Source: Planctomicrobium piriforme | GTDB lineage: Bacteria; Planctomycetota; Planctomycetia; Planctomycetales; Planctomycetaceae | Reading direction: 5' to 3' | Assembly (NCBI RefSeq): GCF_900113665.1 | Contig: NZ_FOQD01000003.1 | Span: 1 to 64,000 of the forward strand | DNA: 64,000 nt | Notes under the pieces: model-generated | Databases searched by the model: none | The model's input: only the letters and a program-made list of their open reading frames with translations | What the model was told of the DNA's origin: nothing | Part shown: piece after piece, positions 34,153 to 43,214 of the stretch | Layout of the letters: every line of letters begins with the position of its first letter | How positions within the stretch are numbered: position 1 is the first letter of the stretch | Position numbers and translations under genes: made by a program

Positions 34153-35205
34153 TTACGGCGTCGTCTCAGGTTTGAACTTCCCGGAGTCATAAAGTTCCCA
34201 AAATTCGGAAGGGGTTTTCGCAGGCGCGGTTCCTTCAAAGCTGGTATCGAGCTGCCGCAGCGACTTCATTCCCCGCACCACTTCGAGCCCCGTCGTGATC
34301 TTTTCCGGGCTGAAAACCAGTCGCGAAAGTTGTAATCCGGCCAGCGGCGTCAGGTCGGTCACGTCCGAACCTGCGATATTCAGGCGTTCCAGCGTCTTCA
34401 TTTCCCGCAAAGGAGAGAGATCCTTCACACCCGTTCCTTGCAAATCCAGGCTGACGAGTTTTTGGCTGACCAGCGGGGAAATGTCGGTCACTGGGGTCTC
34501 ACGGAGCCACAGCGTGCCAATCTCCATTGTGGGAATCACGTCCAGCGAACGAATCGGGGTGTTGCACAGGTTCAGTTCGGTCAGATGCTTCCCTTTGAGT
34601 GGCGTGAGGTCTTCGACCGGACAGAAGTTGAGCCAGAGCTTGTCGAGTTCCACCCCGGCGAGCGGAGACAGATCCCCCACCTTGGCTTTTTCCAGGTACA
34701 GCTCCCGCAACTTCGAAAGCGTGGCGACCGGCGCGATGTCGGACACCTGCGTTTCAGACGCGTCGAGCAGCACGAGCGGCATGCCGGCCAGGGGTTTCAG
34801 GTTCGCGACAGGGCAGCCGATCATCGCCAGCTTTTCCAGCGGCATCCCTTCCAGCGGAGTGAGATCGCTGATTTTGGTCTGCGTCAGATCCAGCATCTTC
34901 AGCGGCTGCCCGCGCAGCGGTTCGAGCGTCGTCGCTCCGCTTTTTGACAGCGAAGCGGCAATATAGGCAGGGCCTGATCGCTCGAACTGAGCTTCGCTGT
35001 TCGCTCCGAGCTGCTTGCGCATCTCGTCGGCGGGAATCATTCTGGTCGGCGAGGCCGTTTGGCTCTCCTGCGACACCGGAATCAATCCGGCATCATCGGC
35101 AGGGGAAGTGGATGCAGTAGGTTTCGAATCACAGCCTGTCAGACAAACGCCGCACCAGCCGCTGAAACAGATCAGCACGCGCCAGCTCACTCCGGACTTG
35201 GACAT
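34153..35205 (-). CDS. Leucine-rich-repeat lipoprotein
   Basis: 350 residues. The lipobox CLTGC (Cys25) follows a hydrophobic signal. After a 70-residue linker come about ten repeats of 21-22 residues with the pattern LxxLxLxxTxVxDLSPLxGx (examples: LKMLDLTQTKISDLTPLEGM, LWLRETPVTDISPLVSQKL). Such solenoids mediate protein binding; exposure on the periplasmic or outer face is inferred from the lipid anchor. Paralogues are usually numerous in planctomycetes. Confidence 0.85.
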   Translation of the reverse strand: MSKSGVSWRVLICFSGWCGVCLTGCDSKPTASTSPADDAGLIPVSQESQTASPTRMIPADEMRKQLGANSEAQFERSGPAYIAASLSKSGATTLEPLRGQPLKMLDLTQTKISDLTPLEGMPLEKLAMIGCPVANLKPLAGMPLVLLDASETQVSDIAPVATLSKLRELYLEKAKVGDLSPLAGVELDKLWLNFCPVEDLTPLKGKHLTELNLCNTPIRSLDVIPTMEIGTLWLRETPVTDISPLVSQKLVSLDLQGTGVKDLSPLREMKTLERLNIAGSDVTDLTPLAGLQLSRLVFSPEKITTGLEVVRGMKSLRQLDTSFEGTAPAKTPSEFWELYDSGKFKPETTP

Positions 35206-35230
35206 TGCCAGCTTTCGTTTTTGTGCAGAA

Positions 35231-35321
35231 CTTTGAAACGCAGAGATCGCCGAGTGCGCAGAGTAGAAATCGCTGCAACTCGAAGAGACATTCTGCTTTC
35301 AAGTTGAGCTGCGTTTCAAAG
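35231..35321. repeat. TTTGAAACGCAG palindrome reaching into a coding 3' end
   Basis: Perfect 13-bp arms 35231-35243 and 35309-35321 (CTTTGAAACGCAG / CTGCGTTTCAAAG). The right arm encodes the last residues of the small protein at 35299-35586, whose stop is inside the element. Confidence 0.82.
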
Positions 35322-35586
35322 TGCCTGCTGTGAGTTCCTTGACCACTTCGGCCAGGATGGCGGCGTCTTTCTTGCTCATCACATGGGCGATGCGGCTCTC
35401 GGGCACTTTCAGCCGTTCCATCGTCTCTTGAGCGCTCACCCAGAGCTTTTCCATCTGCTTGCTGCCGGGCTTGGCGAGATACAGATTCGTCACCAGCTCG
35501 CCGAGCCGGGTTTCGTCAATCTGATCCCGATTGTCGTAGTACCGGGAGATCACTTTTTTCTGATACGAACTGAAATCTTTGCTCAT
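35299..35586 (-). CDS. Conserved small soluble protein, function unknown
   Basis: 95 residues, mostly helical and charged: SSYQKKVISRYYDNRDQID, LVTNLYLAKPGSKQMEKLW, VSAQETMERLKVPESRIAHV and DAAILAEVVKEL. It looks like a widespread small planctomycete protein but no function is known to me. Its C-terminal LKRSST is encoded by a palindromic repeat arm, suggesting the repeat arrived at or over the original 3' end. Gap 35587-35844 upstream shows nothing convincing. Confidence 0.75.
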   Translation of the reverse strand: MSKDFSSYQKKVISRYYDNRDQIDETRLGELVTNLYLAKPGSKQMEKLWVSAQETMERLKVPESRIAHVMSKKDAAILAEVVKELTAGTLKRSST

Positions 35587-35844
35587 GTCTAACCTGATTC
35601 AAAAAACGGAGGAACCGATCCTTGTTTCCTGGCGACCACTTCAGGGAATGTCCTTCATCGGCGCAGGCAGGGATTGAACCTGAGCCGACTCCCTGAGCTG
35701 GGCGGAGATTCGCCGACCCGTGGATTCCCTAACGAGGCTCGCTGACTCGAATCGTAGGCAATTGAGCCCGGAGCCGAAAGTTTGGCCCCGATCCCGGGGG
35801 AAATTGGCGGAGTACGGACGCCGATTCGATTTCGACGAAATGGC

Positions 35845-37098
35845 CTACTTCGGCGCCGATTGCACAATCGGTGCGGCGGCGGCAAAAATTTCTTCGCGAT
35901 TCCCTGTCAGCGGCGGGTAGATCCGCTGCTGGTTGATGATCATTTTCGTCTGCTTGGCGACATCCCCCTGCGCGACCACCTTGCGATCCCAGCCCTGCGT
36001 ATACACCGCGCCGCAATCTCCCAGATCCAGCACCGTGGCATACCAGTCGATGTGTAACGGGAACAGCGGCAGCCCCAGCAGATCGCACGCCACGTTATGC
36101 CCGGCGAAGCGACCCATCGGTCGGCTATGCTGACAGGACATCACGGAAGGATGCACGCTGTCAATCAGCGAGACTGAGGAATCTCCTGCAGCGAACACGC
36201 CAGGCAGTCCTTGCACTTGAAGAAACTCATTAACTGGAATGCGTCCGGCCGTATCGAGAGCGACTCCCAGATCCCGCGTCCGCGCATTGGCTTTCATTCC
36301 GCCGCACCAGATGACGGTCGCGGCGGCGATGCGCTCGCCTGATCCGAGTTGCACATGATCCGCGCCAATCTCGGTGACGAGGGCACTCGTGCGAATTTCA
36401 ATCTGCTGTTGCCGCAGCGCGGCTTCGATCACCGGTCTGGCTGACTCTCCCATCTGCGAGCCGATCACAGGGCTGTGATCCACCAGCACGATCCTCCAAG
36501 GCCATGATTTCCCGGTCTGCTGCATCAGTCTGCGCAGTTTGATCGGCAATTCGAGGGCTGCCTCCACCCCCGTGAGTCCCGCGCCGATCACCACAAAGGT
36601 CCAGCGACCCGGCGCATCAGGCCTGTCCGGCAACTGCTGAATGTGATCGTTCAATTTTTCGGCAGCTGTGAACGTATCGACGTCGAACGCATGTTCTGCC
36701 AGGCCAGGGATTGGAGGTCGCGCCAACTCACTCCCCAGGGCAAACACCAGCCAGTCGTAGTGCAGTTGTCGGGTTCCGTTTACATCCTCAACCTCGACGG
36801 AGTGTGCTGCAACATCAATGTGCCGCACATCTCCCTCTACACGCGAGACCCCAATCGGTGCAAGAACCTGATCGAGGGGAACTCTGACGTTCGTGAGATC
36901 CGCTTCGTAGTTGCGGACCCGAATGCTGTGAAAAGCATCCCGGTTCACAAGCGTGACCTGCACTTGGTCGGGACCGATGCCCGACTCCGCGAGCTTACGG
37001 GCCGCCCCAACTGCTACCCACAGTCCGGCGAACCCGCCGCCTAAAACAACGATCTGTTTCGGCTCGTCCACCGCAGCGCTCGTTGTTTTCGCGTCCAA
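35845..37098 (-). CDS. ndh: Type II NADH dehydrogenase-like FAD oxidoreductase
   Basis: 417 residues. FAD motif VVLGGGFAGLWVAVGAARKL at the N-terminus, NAD(P) motif FVVIGAGLTGVEAALEL in the middle, and FAD-binding GVFAAGDSS late. Matches NDH-2-like enzymes that pass electrons from NADH to quinone without pumping protons. No membrane helix is present, in line with peripheral binding. The C-terminus is shorter than in E. coli Ndh. Substrate choice between NADH and sulfide or other donors is not settled by the sequence. Confidence 0.83.
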   Translation of the reverse strand: MDAKTTSAAVDEPKQIVVLGGGFAGLWVAVGAARKLAESGIGPDQVQVTLVNRDAFHSIRVRNYEADLTNVRVPLDQVLAPIGVSRVEGDVRHIDVAAHSVEVEDVNGTRQLHYDWLVFALGSELARPPIPGLAEHAFDVDTFTAAEKLNDHIQQLPDRPDAPGRWTFVVIGAGLTGVEAALELPIKLRRLMQQTGKSWPWRIVLVDHSPVIGSQMGESARPVIEAALRQQQIEIRTSALVTEIGADHVQLGSGERIAAATVIWCGGMKANARTRDLGVALDTAGRIPVNEFLQVQGLPGVFAAGDSSVSLIDSVHPSVMSCQHSRPMGRFAGHNVACDLLGLPLFPLHIDWYATVLDLGDCGAVYTQGWDRKVVAQGDVAKQTKMIINQQRIYPPLTGNREEIFAAAAPIVQSAPK

Positions 37099-37111
37099 GA
37101 CCTATCGCCCT

Positions 37112-38443
37112 TCAAGCAGGTACTTCGGTGACCGCCTGTAGAAGTTCATCCCAGTCGGCGGAGCGAAGAGACAGTGCAACATGCGGGGCGACGAACACGC
37201 GCACTCGTTTCACCCAATCGTCGAACTGGGTCGTGGCCAGCGCCTCGACGACGGGGGACACAGTCCGCAACGGGCGATAGCAGCCTTCCTTGGGGAAGTA
37301 GACGTCGATGGCGAATTCCACTTCCCGGTGCGGCGGCGGGGCGTCGATCAGAATGTCGAGCGGATCAAGCTTCAGCCCCTGTTCGGCATTCAGCTTCTCG
37401 ACCAGCCGACGGGCGATCTGCAGCACGTCGCCATAAGGTCGACCGGCGATGCGTTGATAAATTTCGGGCGAACGGTCGTGGCTGTACTCGACCGCCTGTT
37501 TGTAAAGCGAACGTTTGCGGCCGAAGATGCCTCCCAAAAGTTGCTCGCAACGATGCCCTTTGGCGGCCTCACGGAATGCCGCGATCATCTCCGCGTCGGT
37601 GCAGCCGAACAGCTCGGTCAAGTTGAAGCGGTCGTGCAGTTCGTAGAATCCACGGGCAAACATGCTCGTCGCGCTGCGGACCGCGTGATGCCAGTACACT
37701 TCGCTGAACATCACATACCGAGCGAACACCATCAGTTCGGCCGCCGTTTTCCCTTTCACGGTAATCGCCAGACCATCGCCTGCCGCGTTCAACACGAGTG
37801 ATTGAATCAGGCGTTGCCGGTCGAAGTTTCGGCCATAGGGCACGCCGCAATGCAGGCTGTCCCGGTCGAGGTAGTCCATCTTGTCGACATCGATCGGCCC
37901 ACTGAGAATCGACCGCAACAGCTTCAATCGCGGCGACTGCGTCCGGGGAGCGAGGATGTCCAGCACTTCTGAAGGCTCGATGCGCCAATCCCGACGAAGC
38001 ACGTCGGCCAGTTCAGTCCCCTCTCCCAGAAACCGTGCGGCATGCGCTTCATGCGGCGGCAATCCTTTCAGCCCCATATCTTCGATGGGGTGACAGAACG
38101 GCCAGTGGCCCACGTCGTGCAGCAGTGAGGAAACAATCAGCAGCTCGATCGAATGGTCATCGATCTGGGCGCGAAACCGGCGGTCTTTCACAAGTTGCTG
38201 CAGATACCGCAGCGCGTTGTGGTACACGCCCAACGCATGCTCGAAACGGGTGTGCTTTGCGCCGGGGTACACCTTGGAGACCAGACCCAACTGGCTGATC
38301 TCGCCGAGACGCTGGAATTCTTCCGTGTCGACGAGTGCCCGAACCCGTCTTGTGAACGGCACATTCTGCTCGGCCGGGACGCGAATCAACGAGCGTCCCG
38401 ACTGCAGGTCGGCGAGTTCCGGAATCAGGTGCAGTTCCGACAT
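37112..38443 (-). CDS. HD-domain phosphohydrolase (SAMHD1/dGTPase-like)
   Basis: 443 residues. HD metal ligands are spread as HTRFEHALGVYHNAL, LLHDVGHWPF (HD pair) and DVDKMDYLDRD (final Asp). The IEDMGLKGLPPHEAHA loop and the C-terminal region beginning PPHREVEFAIDVYFPKEG are typical of the broad HD family that includes dNTP triphosphohydrolases. Substrate unassigned. It ends 13 nt before ndh on the same strand and starts 4 nt after pabA, so the three are likely one transcript. Confidence 0.85.
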   Translation of the reverse strand: MSELHLIPELADLQSGRSLIRVPAEQNVPFTRRVRALVDTEEFQRLGEISQLGLVSKVYPGAKHTRFEHALGVYHNALRYLQQLVKDRRFRAQIDDHSIELLIVSSLLHDVGHWPFCHPIEDMGLKGLPPHEAHAARFLGEGTELADVLRRDWRIEPSEVLDILAPRTQSPRLKLLRSILSGPIDVDKMDYLDRDSLHCGVPYGRNFDRQRLIQSLVLNAAGDGLAITVKGKTAAELMVFARYVMFSEVYWHHAVRSATSMFARGFYELHDRFNLTELFGCTDAEMIAAFREAAKGHRCEQLLGGIFGRKRSLYKQAVEYSHDRSPEIYQRIAGRPYGDVLQIARRLVEKLNAEQGLKLDPLDILIDAPPPHREVEFAIDVYFPKEGCYRPLRTVSPVVEALATTQFDDWVKRVRVFVAPHVALSLRSADWDELLQAVTEVPA

Positions 38444-38447
38444 GGCA

Positions 38448-39029
38448 TCAAAGCTTCAGAAAGTTTCGCAGCAGATCCATGCCATGCGGCGACAGAAAAC
38501 TCTCCGGGTGGAACTGCACGCCATGGACCGGATAGTCGCGATGACGCAGGCCCATCAACTCGGACGGGTGATCGGGATCGCGGGTCCAGGCACAGGCAAT
38601 CAGCTCGGCCGGCAGCGACTCTTCCGGCACCACGAGACTGTGATACCGGGTGCAGACCATCGGATTCGGCAGGCCGGCGAAAACCCCTTTTCCGTCGTGA
38701 TGGACTTCCGAGGTTTTGCCGTGCATCATCCGCGGCGCCCGCACCACCTGGCCGCCATAGACGTCGCCGATCGACTGATGCCCCAGGCAGACCCCCAGCA
38801 CAGGCAGCTTGGGGCCAAAATGCTGAATCACCGCCTTGGAAAGCCCCGCCTCGGCCGGGCTACAGGGACCAGGCGAAACAATGATGCGGTCGGGCTTGAG
38901 GCTTTCGATTTCGTCGAGCGTCGTCTGATCGTTCCGACGCACCTGAATATCGAGCCGGGAATCAATTTCTCCAAGCCGCTGCACCAGGTTGTAGGTGAAG
39001 GAATCGTAGTTATCGAGTACGAAGATCAT
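38448..39029 (-). CDS. pabA: Anthranilate / aminodeoxychorismate synthase glutamine amidotransferase
   Basis: 193 residues, class-I glutamine amidotransferase. The nucleophile Cys is in PVLGVCLGHQSIG, the His-Glu pair in YPVHGVQFHPES, and the N-terminal DNYDSFTYNLVQRL is diagnostic of TrpG/PabA. It supplies ammonia for anthranilate or 4-amino-4-deoxychorismate synthesis. The partner synthase (TrpE or PabB) is not adjacent, so trpG versus pabA cannot be decided; many bacteria use one subunit for both. Confidence 0.93.
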   Translation of the reverse strand: MIFVLDNYDSFTYNLVQRLGEIDSRLDIQVRRNDQTTLDEIESLKPDRIIVSPGPCSPAEAGLSKAVIQHFGPKLPVLGVCLGHQSIGDVYGGQVVRAPRMMHGKTSEVHHDGKGVFAGLPNPMVCTRYHSLVVPEESLPAELIACAWTRDPDHPSELMGLRHRDYPVHGVQFHPESFLSPHGMDLLRNFLKL

Positions 39030-39061
39030 GCGAGTGTGCGCAGGAGTGCGAGGTGGGGAAG

Positions 39062-39487
39062 TCAGTCGTTCTGGCCTGGTCGTAACAGGCCGGCGGAGGA
39101 CTCGAAGTACCGTCGCTGGCGCTGTTGTTGCTGTGTTCCATCCGAGGATTGAGACGCCTGCAGGTCGGCCAGGTTCGCCTGACAGACGCGGCAGCCGACT
39201 TCCTCCAGGTGAAACTGGATATAGTCCGCCTGTTCTGGCGATGCAACGCCGAGCAGAAAACTCCCCAGTTGCGAGCGGGCCGGGCAGCTCAGGCGGTGTC
39301 GCCGCCAGATTTCACCGATGGTATGCCCCCCCTGATCGCGTCGCTGCATCAGTTCGGCGAGACGGACCCTGAGTTCCGGATGTGAGCGCAGCAGTTGTTC
39401 AATCGAGGAAGTCCGTTCGACCGACAGCATTTCGTCGAGATAGGCGAACAACTCCGCATCGTTCAGATTCAAATCGGAACTGTTCAT
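39062..39487 (-). CDS. Small zinc-binding, anti-sigma-like protein
   Basis: 141 residues from ATG 39487; the longer frame adds 57 non-conserved-looking residues. An acidic N-terminal helix (DAELFAYLDEMLSVERTSSI, LLRSHPELRVRLAELM) is followed by RRHRLSCP and FHLEEVGCRVCQANL. The His-x5-Cys-x2-Cys resembles the ZAS motif (H-x3-C-x2-C) of anti-sigma factors. The tail is Gln/Ser-rich. No sigma factor gene is adjacent. Assignment to the anti-sigma group is tentative. Confidence 0.6.
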   Translation of the reverse strand: MNSSDLNLNDAELFAYLDEMLSVERTSSIEQLLRSHPELRVRLAELMQRRDQGGHTIGEIWRRHRLSCPARSQLGSFLLGVASPEQADYIQFHLEEVGCRVCQANLADLQASQSSDGTQQQQRQRRYFESSAGLLRPGQND

Positions 39488-39828
39488 AGGAAGTTGACTG
39501 CCGGCGGTCTGGACCACTTGGGATATCGTGGTTGCGACTGGGAAGAAGGCCTTGTAGCATAGCCTCACCGGTGTCCGTTGGACACTGGATGCGTCGAAAA
39601 AGCGATGTTTTGCCCTTGTCGGAACGGCGTCAATTCCGCTCCGACCGGTGCAGGACAACAGAGAATAAAAACGTCGTGCCTGCCATCTGTATGAGTTGAT
39701 GGAATGGCCGCGACGTCGGGGATGGGCCGGTGCTTGTCACACTCGATTTGAGTGCTCGCGGGCAGACCCCACACCGATTCGATGAGGGATTTTTCACCAG
39801 TTGAATCCAGCGGACGAGTCAGACAACG
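39488..39828. other. Intergenic region between divergent genes, nothing clear
   Basis: 341 nt holding the presumed promoters of the ZAS-like gene (minus) and the GNAT gene (plus). A short inverted repeat GGAACGG...CCGCTCCGACC near 39629-39649 is the only structure noted. Confidence 0.4.
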
Positions 39829-40836
39829 GTGTCTGATGCGTGCCGCGCAGCGTGGACGACAGTGGCCCACTTCCGCACTTTCCGGAACAGTGATCCTCCC
39901 CGGCTGCTGCAGCTGTTCCGACAGTCTCGGCCTGGCCGAGCGTTCGCCTGCCCCGAGACCACCCACGCTCTCGAAATGTCGGTCTTTGGGATGCCGTATT
40001 TCGATCCGCTGGGGCTGATCGTCGCGGAAGTGAACGGCGAAGTCGTCGGCTTTTCTCATGCCGGCTTCGCCTTCAAATCGACGCTCGACGGGCTCGACTA
40101 CACGCAGGGCATCATCTGCTGTGTCCTGGTCGAGTCAAAAATTCAACATCAGGGGATCGGCCAGGAGCTGGTCCATCGTTCAGAAGAGTATCTGCGTGCC
40201 CGAGGGGCGACCACGATCCAAGCCGGGCAGTCGCGTTACAAAGACCCGTTCTATTTCGGGATCTACGGCGGAGCACGGCCGAGCGGATTCCTCGAGTCCG
40301 ATCTGGCGGCCGCACCGTTCTTCCACTCACTGGGCTATCAGGCCACTCAGCGGATTCCGATTTTTCAGCGGGATCTCACCGACAAACGCGATCCGATGAA
40401 TTACCGGCTGATGGCCCTGCGGCGGCAGACGGAATTACAGGTCACCGACCAGCCCGACAATCCCAGTTGGTGGTGGTTCTGCCGATTCGGGAACATTGAA
40501 TCGATGCGGTTTCAGCTTGTTGAAAAGAAAACCGCCGCTCCCATCGCCAGCATGACCGTCATTGGCCTCGACCACTACATCGCCGCCTGGAACGAACGGG
40601 CGATCGGCTTGGTCGACATCCTCGTGGAGGAAAACTATCGAGGACAGGGTTTCGGCCAGACGCTGATCGTCGAAGCGATTCGACGACTGCGGACGGAAAT
40701 GATCACCCGAGCCGAGATTCACATCCCGGAAGATTTTCCCGACGCAGTCGGCGCGGTGCTGGCATCTGGCTTCAAGCAAGTCGATTGCGGAGTCGTCTAT
40801 TCCCGCCCGGCTGCGCCAGATGTCGCAGCCAGCTAA
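39829..40836 (+). CDS. Tandem-GNAT acetyltransferase
   Basis: 335 residues from GTG 39829. Two GNAT domains: the first has GIICCVLVESKIQHQGIGQEL (acetyl-CoA loop HQGIGQEL), the second IGLVDILVEENYRGQGFGQT (loop RGQGFGQT). The layout matches mycothiol-synthase-like double GNAT proteins, although planctomycetes are not known to make mycothiol. Substrate unknown. A dense array of hairpin repeats follows the gene. Confidence 0.83.
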   Translation: MSDACRAAWTTVAHFRTFRNSDPPRLLQLFRQSRPGRAFACPETTHALEMSVFGMPYFDPLGLIVAEVNGEVVGFSHAGFAFKSTLDGLDYTQGIICCVLVESKIQHQGIGQELVHRSEEYLRARGATTIQAGQSRYKDPFYFGIYGGARPSGFLESDLAAAPFFHSLGYQATQRIPIFQRDLTDKRDPMNYRLMALRRQTELQVTDQPDNPSWWWFCRFGNIESMRFQLVEKKTAAPIASMTVIGLDHYIAAWNERAIGLVDILVEENYRGQGFGQTLIVEAIRRLRTEMITRAEIHIPEDFPDAVGAVLASGFKQVDCGVVYSRPAAPDVAAS

Positions 40837-40883
40837 GGCGGCTGCTCGGCACATCGCAGTGGTTGCGGACGATAGAATTCTTC

Positions 40884-41087
40884 GCCCTGCAAGGGCCAGA
40901 CAACGTAGCCTAGGGCAACGCCCTAGGAACGAGATGCATTGGTGCATGTCGCCCTGAAAGGGCAAGACAACGTCTCGATCGGGTATCGCACTCGAAGATG
41001 TACCGCCCTTACAGGGCTTGAAACCTCTGTACGCTATTTTCCCCCAGGGCGTTGCCCTGGGCTACGATGTGATGCCCCCTTCGGGGC
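40884..41087. repeat. Array of at least six small GC-rich hairpins
   Basis: Perfect short stems at 40884-40896 (GCCCT/AGGGC), 40909-40927 (CCTAGGGC/GCCCTAGG), 40951-40963 (GCCCT/AGGGC), 41005-41017 (GCCCT/AGGGC), 41043-41061 (CCCAGGGC/GCCCTGGG) and 41074-41087 (GCCCC/GGGGC). The units are preceded by ACAACGTAGCC or similar words, as in REP-type clusters. It fills the 347-nt space between the GNAT gene and the convergent portal gene. Confidence 0.85.
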
Positions 41088-41183
41088 GGCAGAACGAAGT
41101 GTGAAATTCAAGTTCGATTGCCTCGCTACTCCCCAGACAATGGCAAGACTGTCAGCACTTCTCCAAGCGGGTATGAACTACGC

Positions 41184-42548
41184 TCAGCCCGGTTGTTCGG
41201 ACTGTAGTTCTGCTTGCATGATCTCCGGTTCGACGCCGTCCCGACGGGCGACCTCGGCCCGCGACAGCACTCCCGCCTCCACCAGCCGCACGTCGGCCAT
41301 GCGTTCCTTCGATCGGTCGCGGTTAACGAGTTGCGGGAACGACCAGCGGACATCCACCTGTCCGAAAAACTCTTCCGGCAATTGGCGCTGCTCAATCGCA
41401 TCCTGCATCACCCACCGCCAAATGCGGGTGAACTCGCCTGCGAAGAACTGCTGCTCGCTCTGAAAGAATTTCACCGCAGGCCCTTCGGCCACCATCGTTG
41501 ATGCAAAGTTCCCGTTCGAGGCATCCGCGGTCAGCATGAACTCCGGCAGCCCGGCCCCCGCCGCGATGCTCAGCAGCACCATCCGTCCCAGCGGCACGGC
41601 ATCGCCAAAATTGGTGTTCGGCTGCAGAAACTGAATGTCGGTCCCATGATTCGTGGTGAGAATCGTGCCTGGTGCAAACCGTTCGCGACGCCCCTCCCGT
41701 CCCGACGAGCCATAGTGTCCCGCCTGATCGGCCAAGCCGTCGGCCATCTGCGGCGATCCCTGCACCTTCCGCCACAGCACAATCGACGACTGCAGCTTTC
41801 GCGCGAGCATCTCGGTTTCCATCCATTTTTCGTACCCGTCGAGCGGATCGAGTAGCGGTGCAAACAGCGAGATGCCCCGTTTCTCGTTCGAGTCGACGCC
41901 GATTCGCGTCTGCAGCATTTCCTCCGCCGCCACTCGTTCGATCTCCTGTGGCGCGCCCGGTCGCGACTGCAGATACGCAATCGGCTCTTCGACATCGTGT
42001 CGGGCGGTCACAATTCCCTGCGAACCGGGCGCATCGGGACTCGCCACGATCCATTCCGGATCGACGAACCGCACGCTCGGCGCTCCATCGGTCGAGGAAA
42101 ACCGCCGGATGAAACACTCGCCGTCCCGCCACGTTCGTCGGGCATGTTCCTGAAACGAATAATGCCGGCAGTTGCGTCTTTGAAACGCCCGCCAGATCTG
42201 ATCGGCCGCCGCAACCAGCATCTCGCTGCCGTCGGGGATGTCATTCGCCGACGCGCGAGGCTGATGGCTTAACTGCAAGCCGGGTCCGGTGACATAAGCC
42301 TGCAGCAGCCGCAGGATATTGCAGGCATGCGGATTCTCGCGCACCGCCCGTCGTGCCCGGTCTCGAATCGACGCCCTTCTCACTTCCGAGACCGGACTTT
42401 TCCCGCCTCCCAATAACTGCCAGTCGCCCCCTTCTTCGGCCACTGCACGGGGCGACTCGGCCAGCTCGAGCAGCCGCTCCTGCAGCAATCGCTGATACCG
42501 GGCACGCAGCCCGAACGTGGCAAAATGATCGCGCAGAATCGACAGCAT
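41184..42548 (-). CDS. Phage portal protein (lambda family), orphan
   Basis: 454 residues. Portal features: the N-terminal RDRARRAVRENPHACNILRL, DGECFIRRFSS, VRFVDPEWIVASPD, and the central GTILTTNHGTDIQFLQPNTN with RMVLLSIAAGAGLPEFMLTAD and GNFASTMVAEGPAVKFFQSEQ. In phages the portal is the dodecameric DNA gate of the capsid. No terminase, protease, major capsid or tail gene is beside it: neighbours are a GNAT protein and a four-helix membrane protein. It is intact, so it may be a domesticated remnant or part of a dispersed capsid-like system. Confidence 0.85.
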   Translation of the reverse strand: MLSILRDHFATFGLRARYQRLLQERLLELAESPRAVAEEGGDWQLLGGGKSPVSEVRRASIRDRARRAVRENPHACNILRLLQAYVTGPGLQLSHQPRASANDIPDGSEMLVAAADQIWRAFQRRNCRHYSFQEHARRTWRDGECFIRRFSSTDGAPSVRFVDPEWIVASPDAPGSQGIVTARHDVEEPIAYLQSRPGAPQEIERVAAEEMLQTRIGVDSNEKRGISLFAPLLDPLDGYEKWMETEMLARKLQSSIVLWRKVQGSPQMADGLADQAGHYGSSGREGRRERFAPGTILTTNHGTDIQFLQPNTNFGDAVPLGRMVLLSIAAGAGLPEFMLTADASNGNFASTMVAEGPAVKFFQSEQQFFAGEFTRIWRWVMQDAIEQRQLPEEFFGQVDVRWSFPQLVNRDRSKERMADVRLVEAGVLSRAEVARRDGVEPEIMQAELQSEQPG

Positions 42549-42711
42549 GCAGGTTCCCGGCTGAAAGAATTCACCCTGTTTCGGCCCACAAGGACCGACT
42601 CACCAGCATTCCGGGCGGTTGCGCTCGGGCAGGGGATGGGAAGAAGAGAGAAACGCCGAGAGCGCGGAGTATGCAAAGGAATGACAACTTGAGGATGTCA
42701 CTCACACACAT

Positions 42712-43092
42712 TCAGCCGCCGAAAATCCCGAGGCCGAATCGATACAGCAGCGTTGTCTGCGTGATCGCGAATACGAGCAGTAGGATCGAGAAGAGCGTCT
42801 TTCTGGCGCGTTGTGGAGAACCGACGACCGATGCCTCGGAGATCCACACCAACCCGGCGGCGATAACTCCCAAAATCGCCAGCAACGCCAAAGGGAACGT
42901 CATGGTGAAATTGCTTGATCCCACGTTTCCTTCCATGAGCCCATACCAGAACGGAGCCCATGTGATGACGAGGGCAAGCACATACAACGGTTTGAAGCGC
43001 GCCCGACCCGGCACTTTCGCCCCGTGGATCAACCAGATGGTCGCGGCGGAGAGCAACAGATTGAACACTATCAGATGGATCGTGTAGGGCAT
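42712..43092 (-). CDS. Four-helix membrane protein, function unknown
   Basis: 126 residues from ATG 43092 (132 from GTG 43110). Hydrophobic segments: YTIHLIVFNLLLSAATIWLI, FKPLYVLALVITWAPFWYGL, FPLALLAILGVIAAGLVWI and LFSILLLVFAITQTTLLYRF. No family recognised. Lies upstream of the portal gene on the same strand with a 163-nt gap, so shared transcription is possible but not evident. Confidence 0.7.
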   Translation of the reverse strand: MPYTIHLIVFNLLLSAATIWLIHGAKVPGRARFKPLYVLALVITWAPFWYGLMEGNVGSSNFTMTFPLALLAILGVIAAGLVWISEASVVGSPQRARKTLFSILLLVFAITQTTLLYRFGLGIFGG

Positions 43093-43161
43093 GACGATGT
43101 GTGTTCCCACGCAATCACGAAACCCACCAAACGGATATCACGTGCCGATTGATGTACGCCA

Positions 43162-43190
43162 ATCAGCCGCTGGGCGTTAGCCCACGGTTC
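43162..43190. repeat. Single REP-like unit
   Basis: ATCAGCCGCTGGGCGTTAGC followed by CCACGGTT forms a CCGcTGGGC/GCCCAcGG stem. It is the same unit that occurs three times within the 205-bp tandem array at 48644-49153. Confidence 0.8.
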
Positions 43191-43214
43191 CGAGTTCGAC
43201 TGACGCTGCGATTG

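Noticed and set aside
35655..35680. Possible tRNA on the minus strand (GGTTCAATCCC resembles a T-arm)
   Set aside because: The flanking bases do not form a 5-bp T stem, an acceptor stem or an anticodon arm; no cloverleaf can be drawn.
39829..40836. Mycothiol synthase assignment for the double GNAT protein
   Set aside because: The domain layout is similar but the pathway is not expected in planctomycetes and no partner genes are present.
40000..43200. Prophage around the portal gene
   Set aside because: No integrase, terminase, capsid, tail or lysis gene and no attachment-site repeats; only the portal gene is phage-like.
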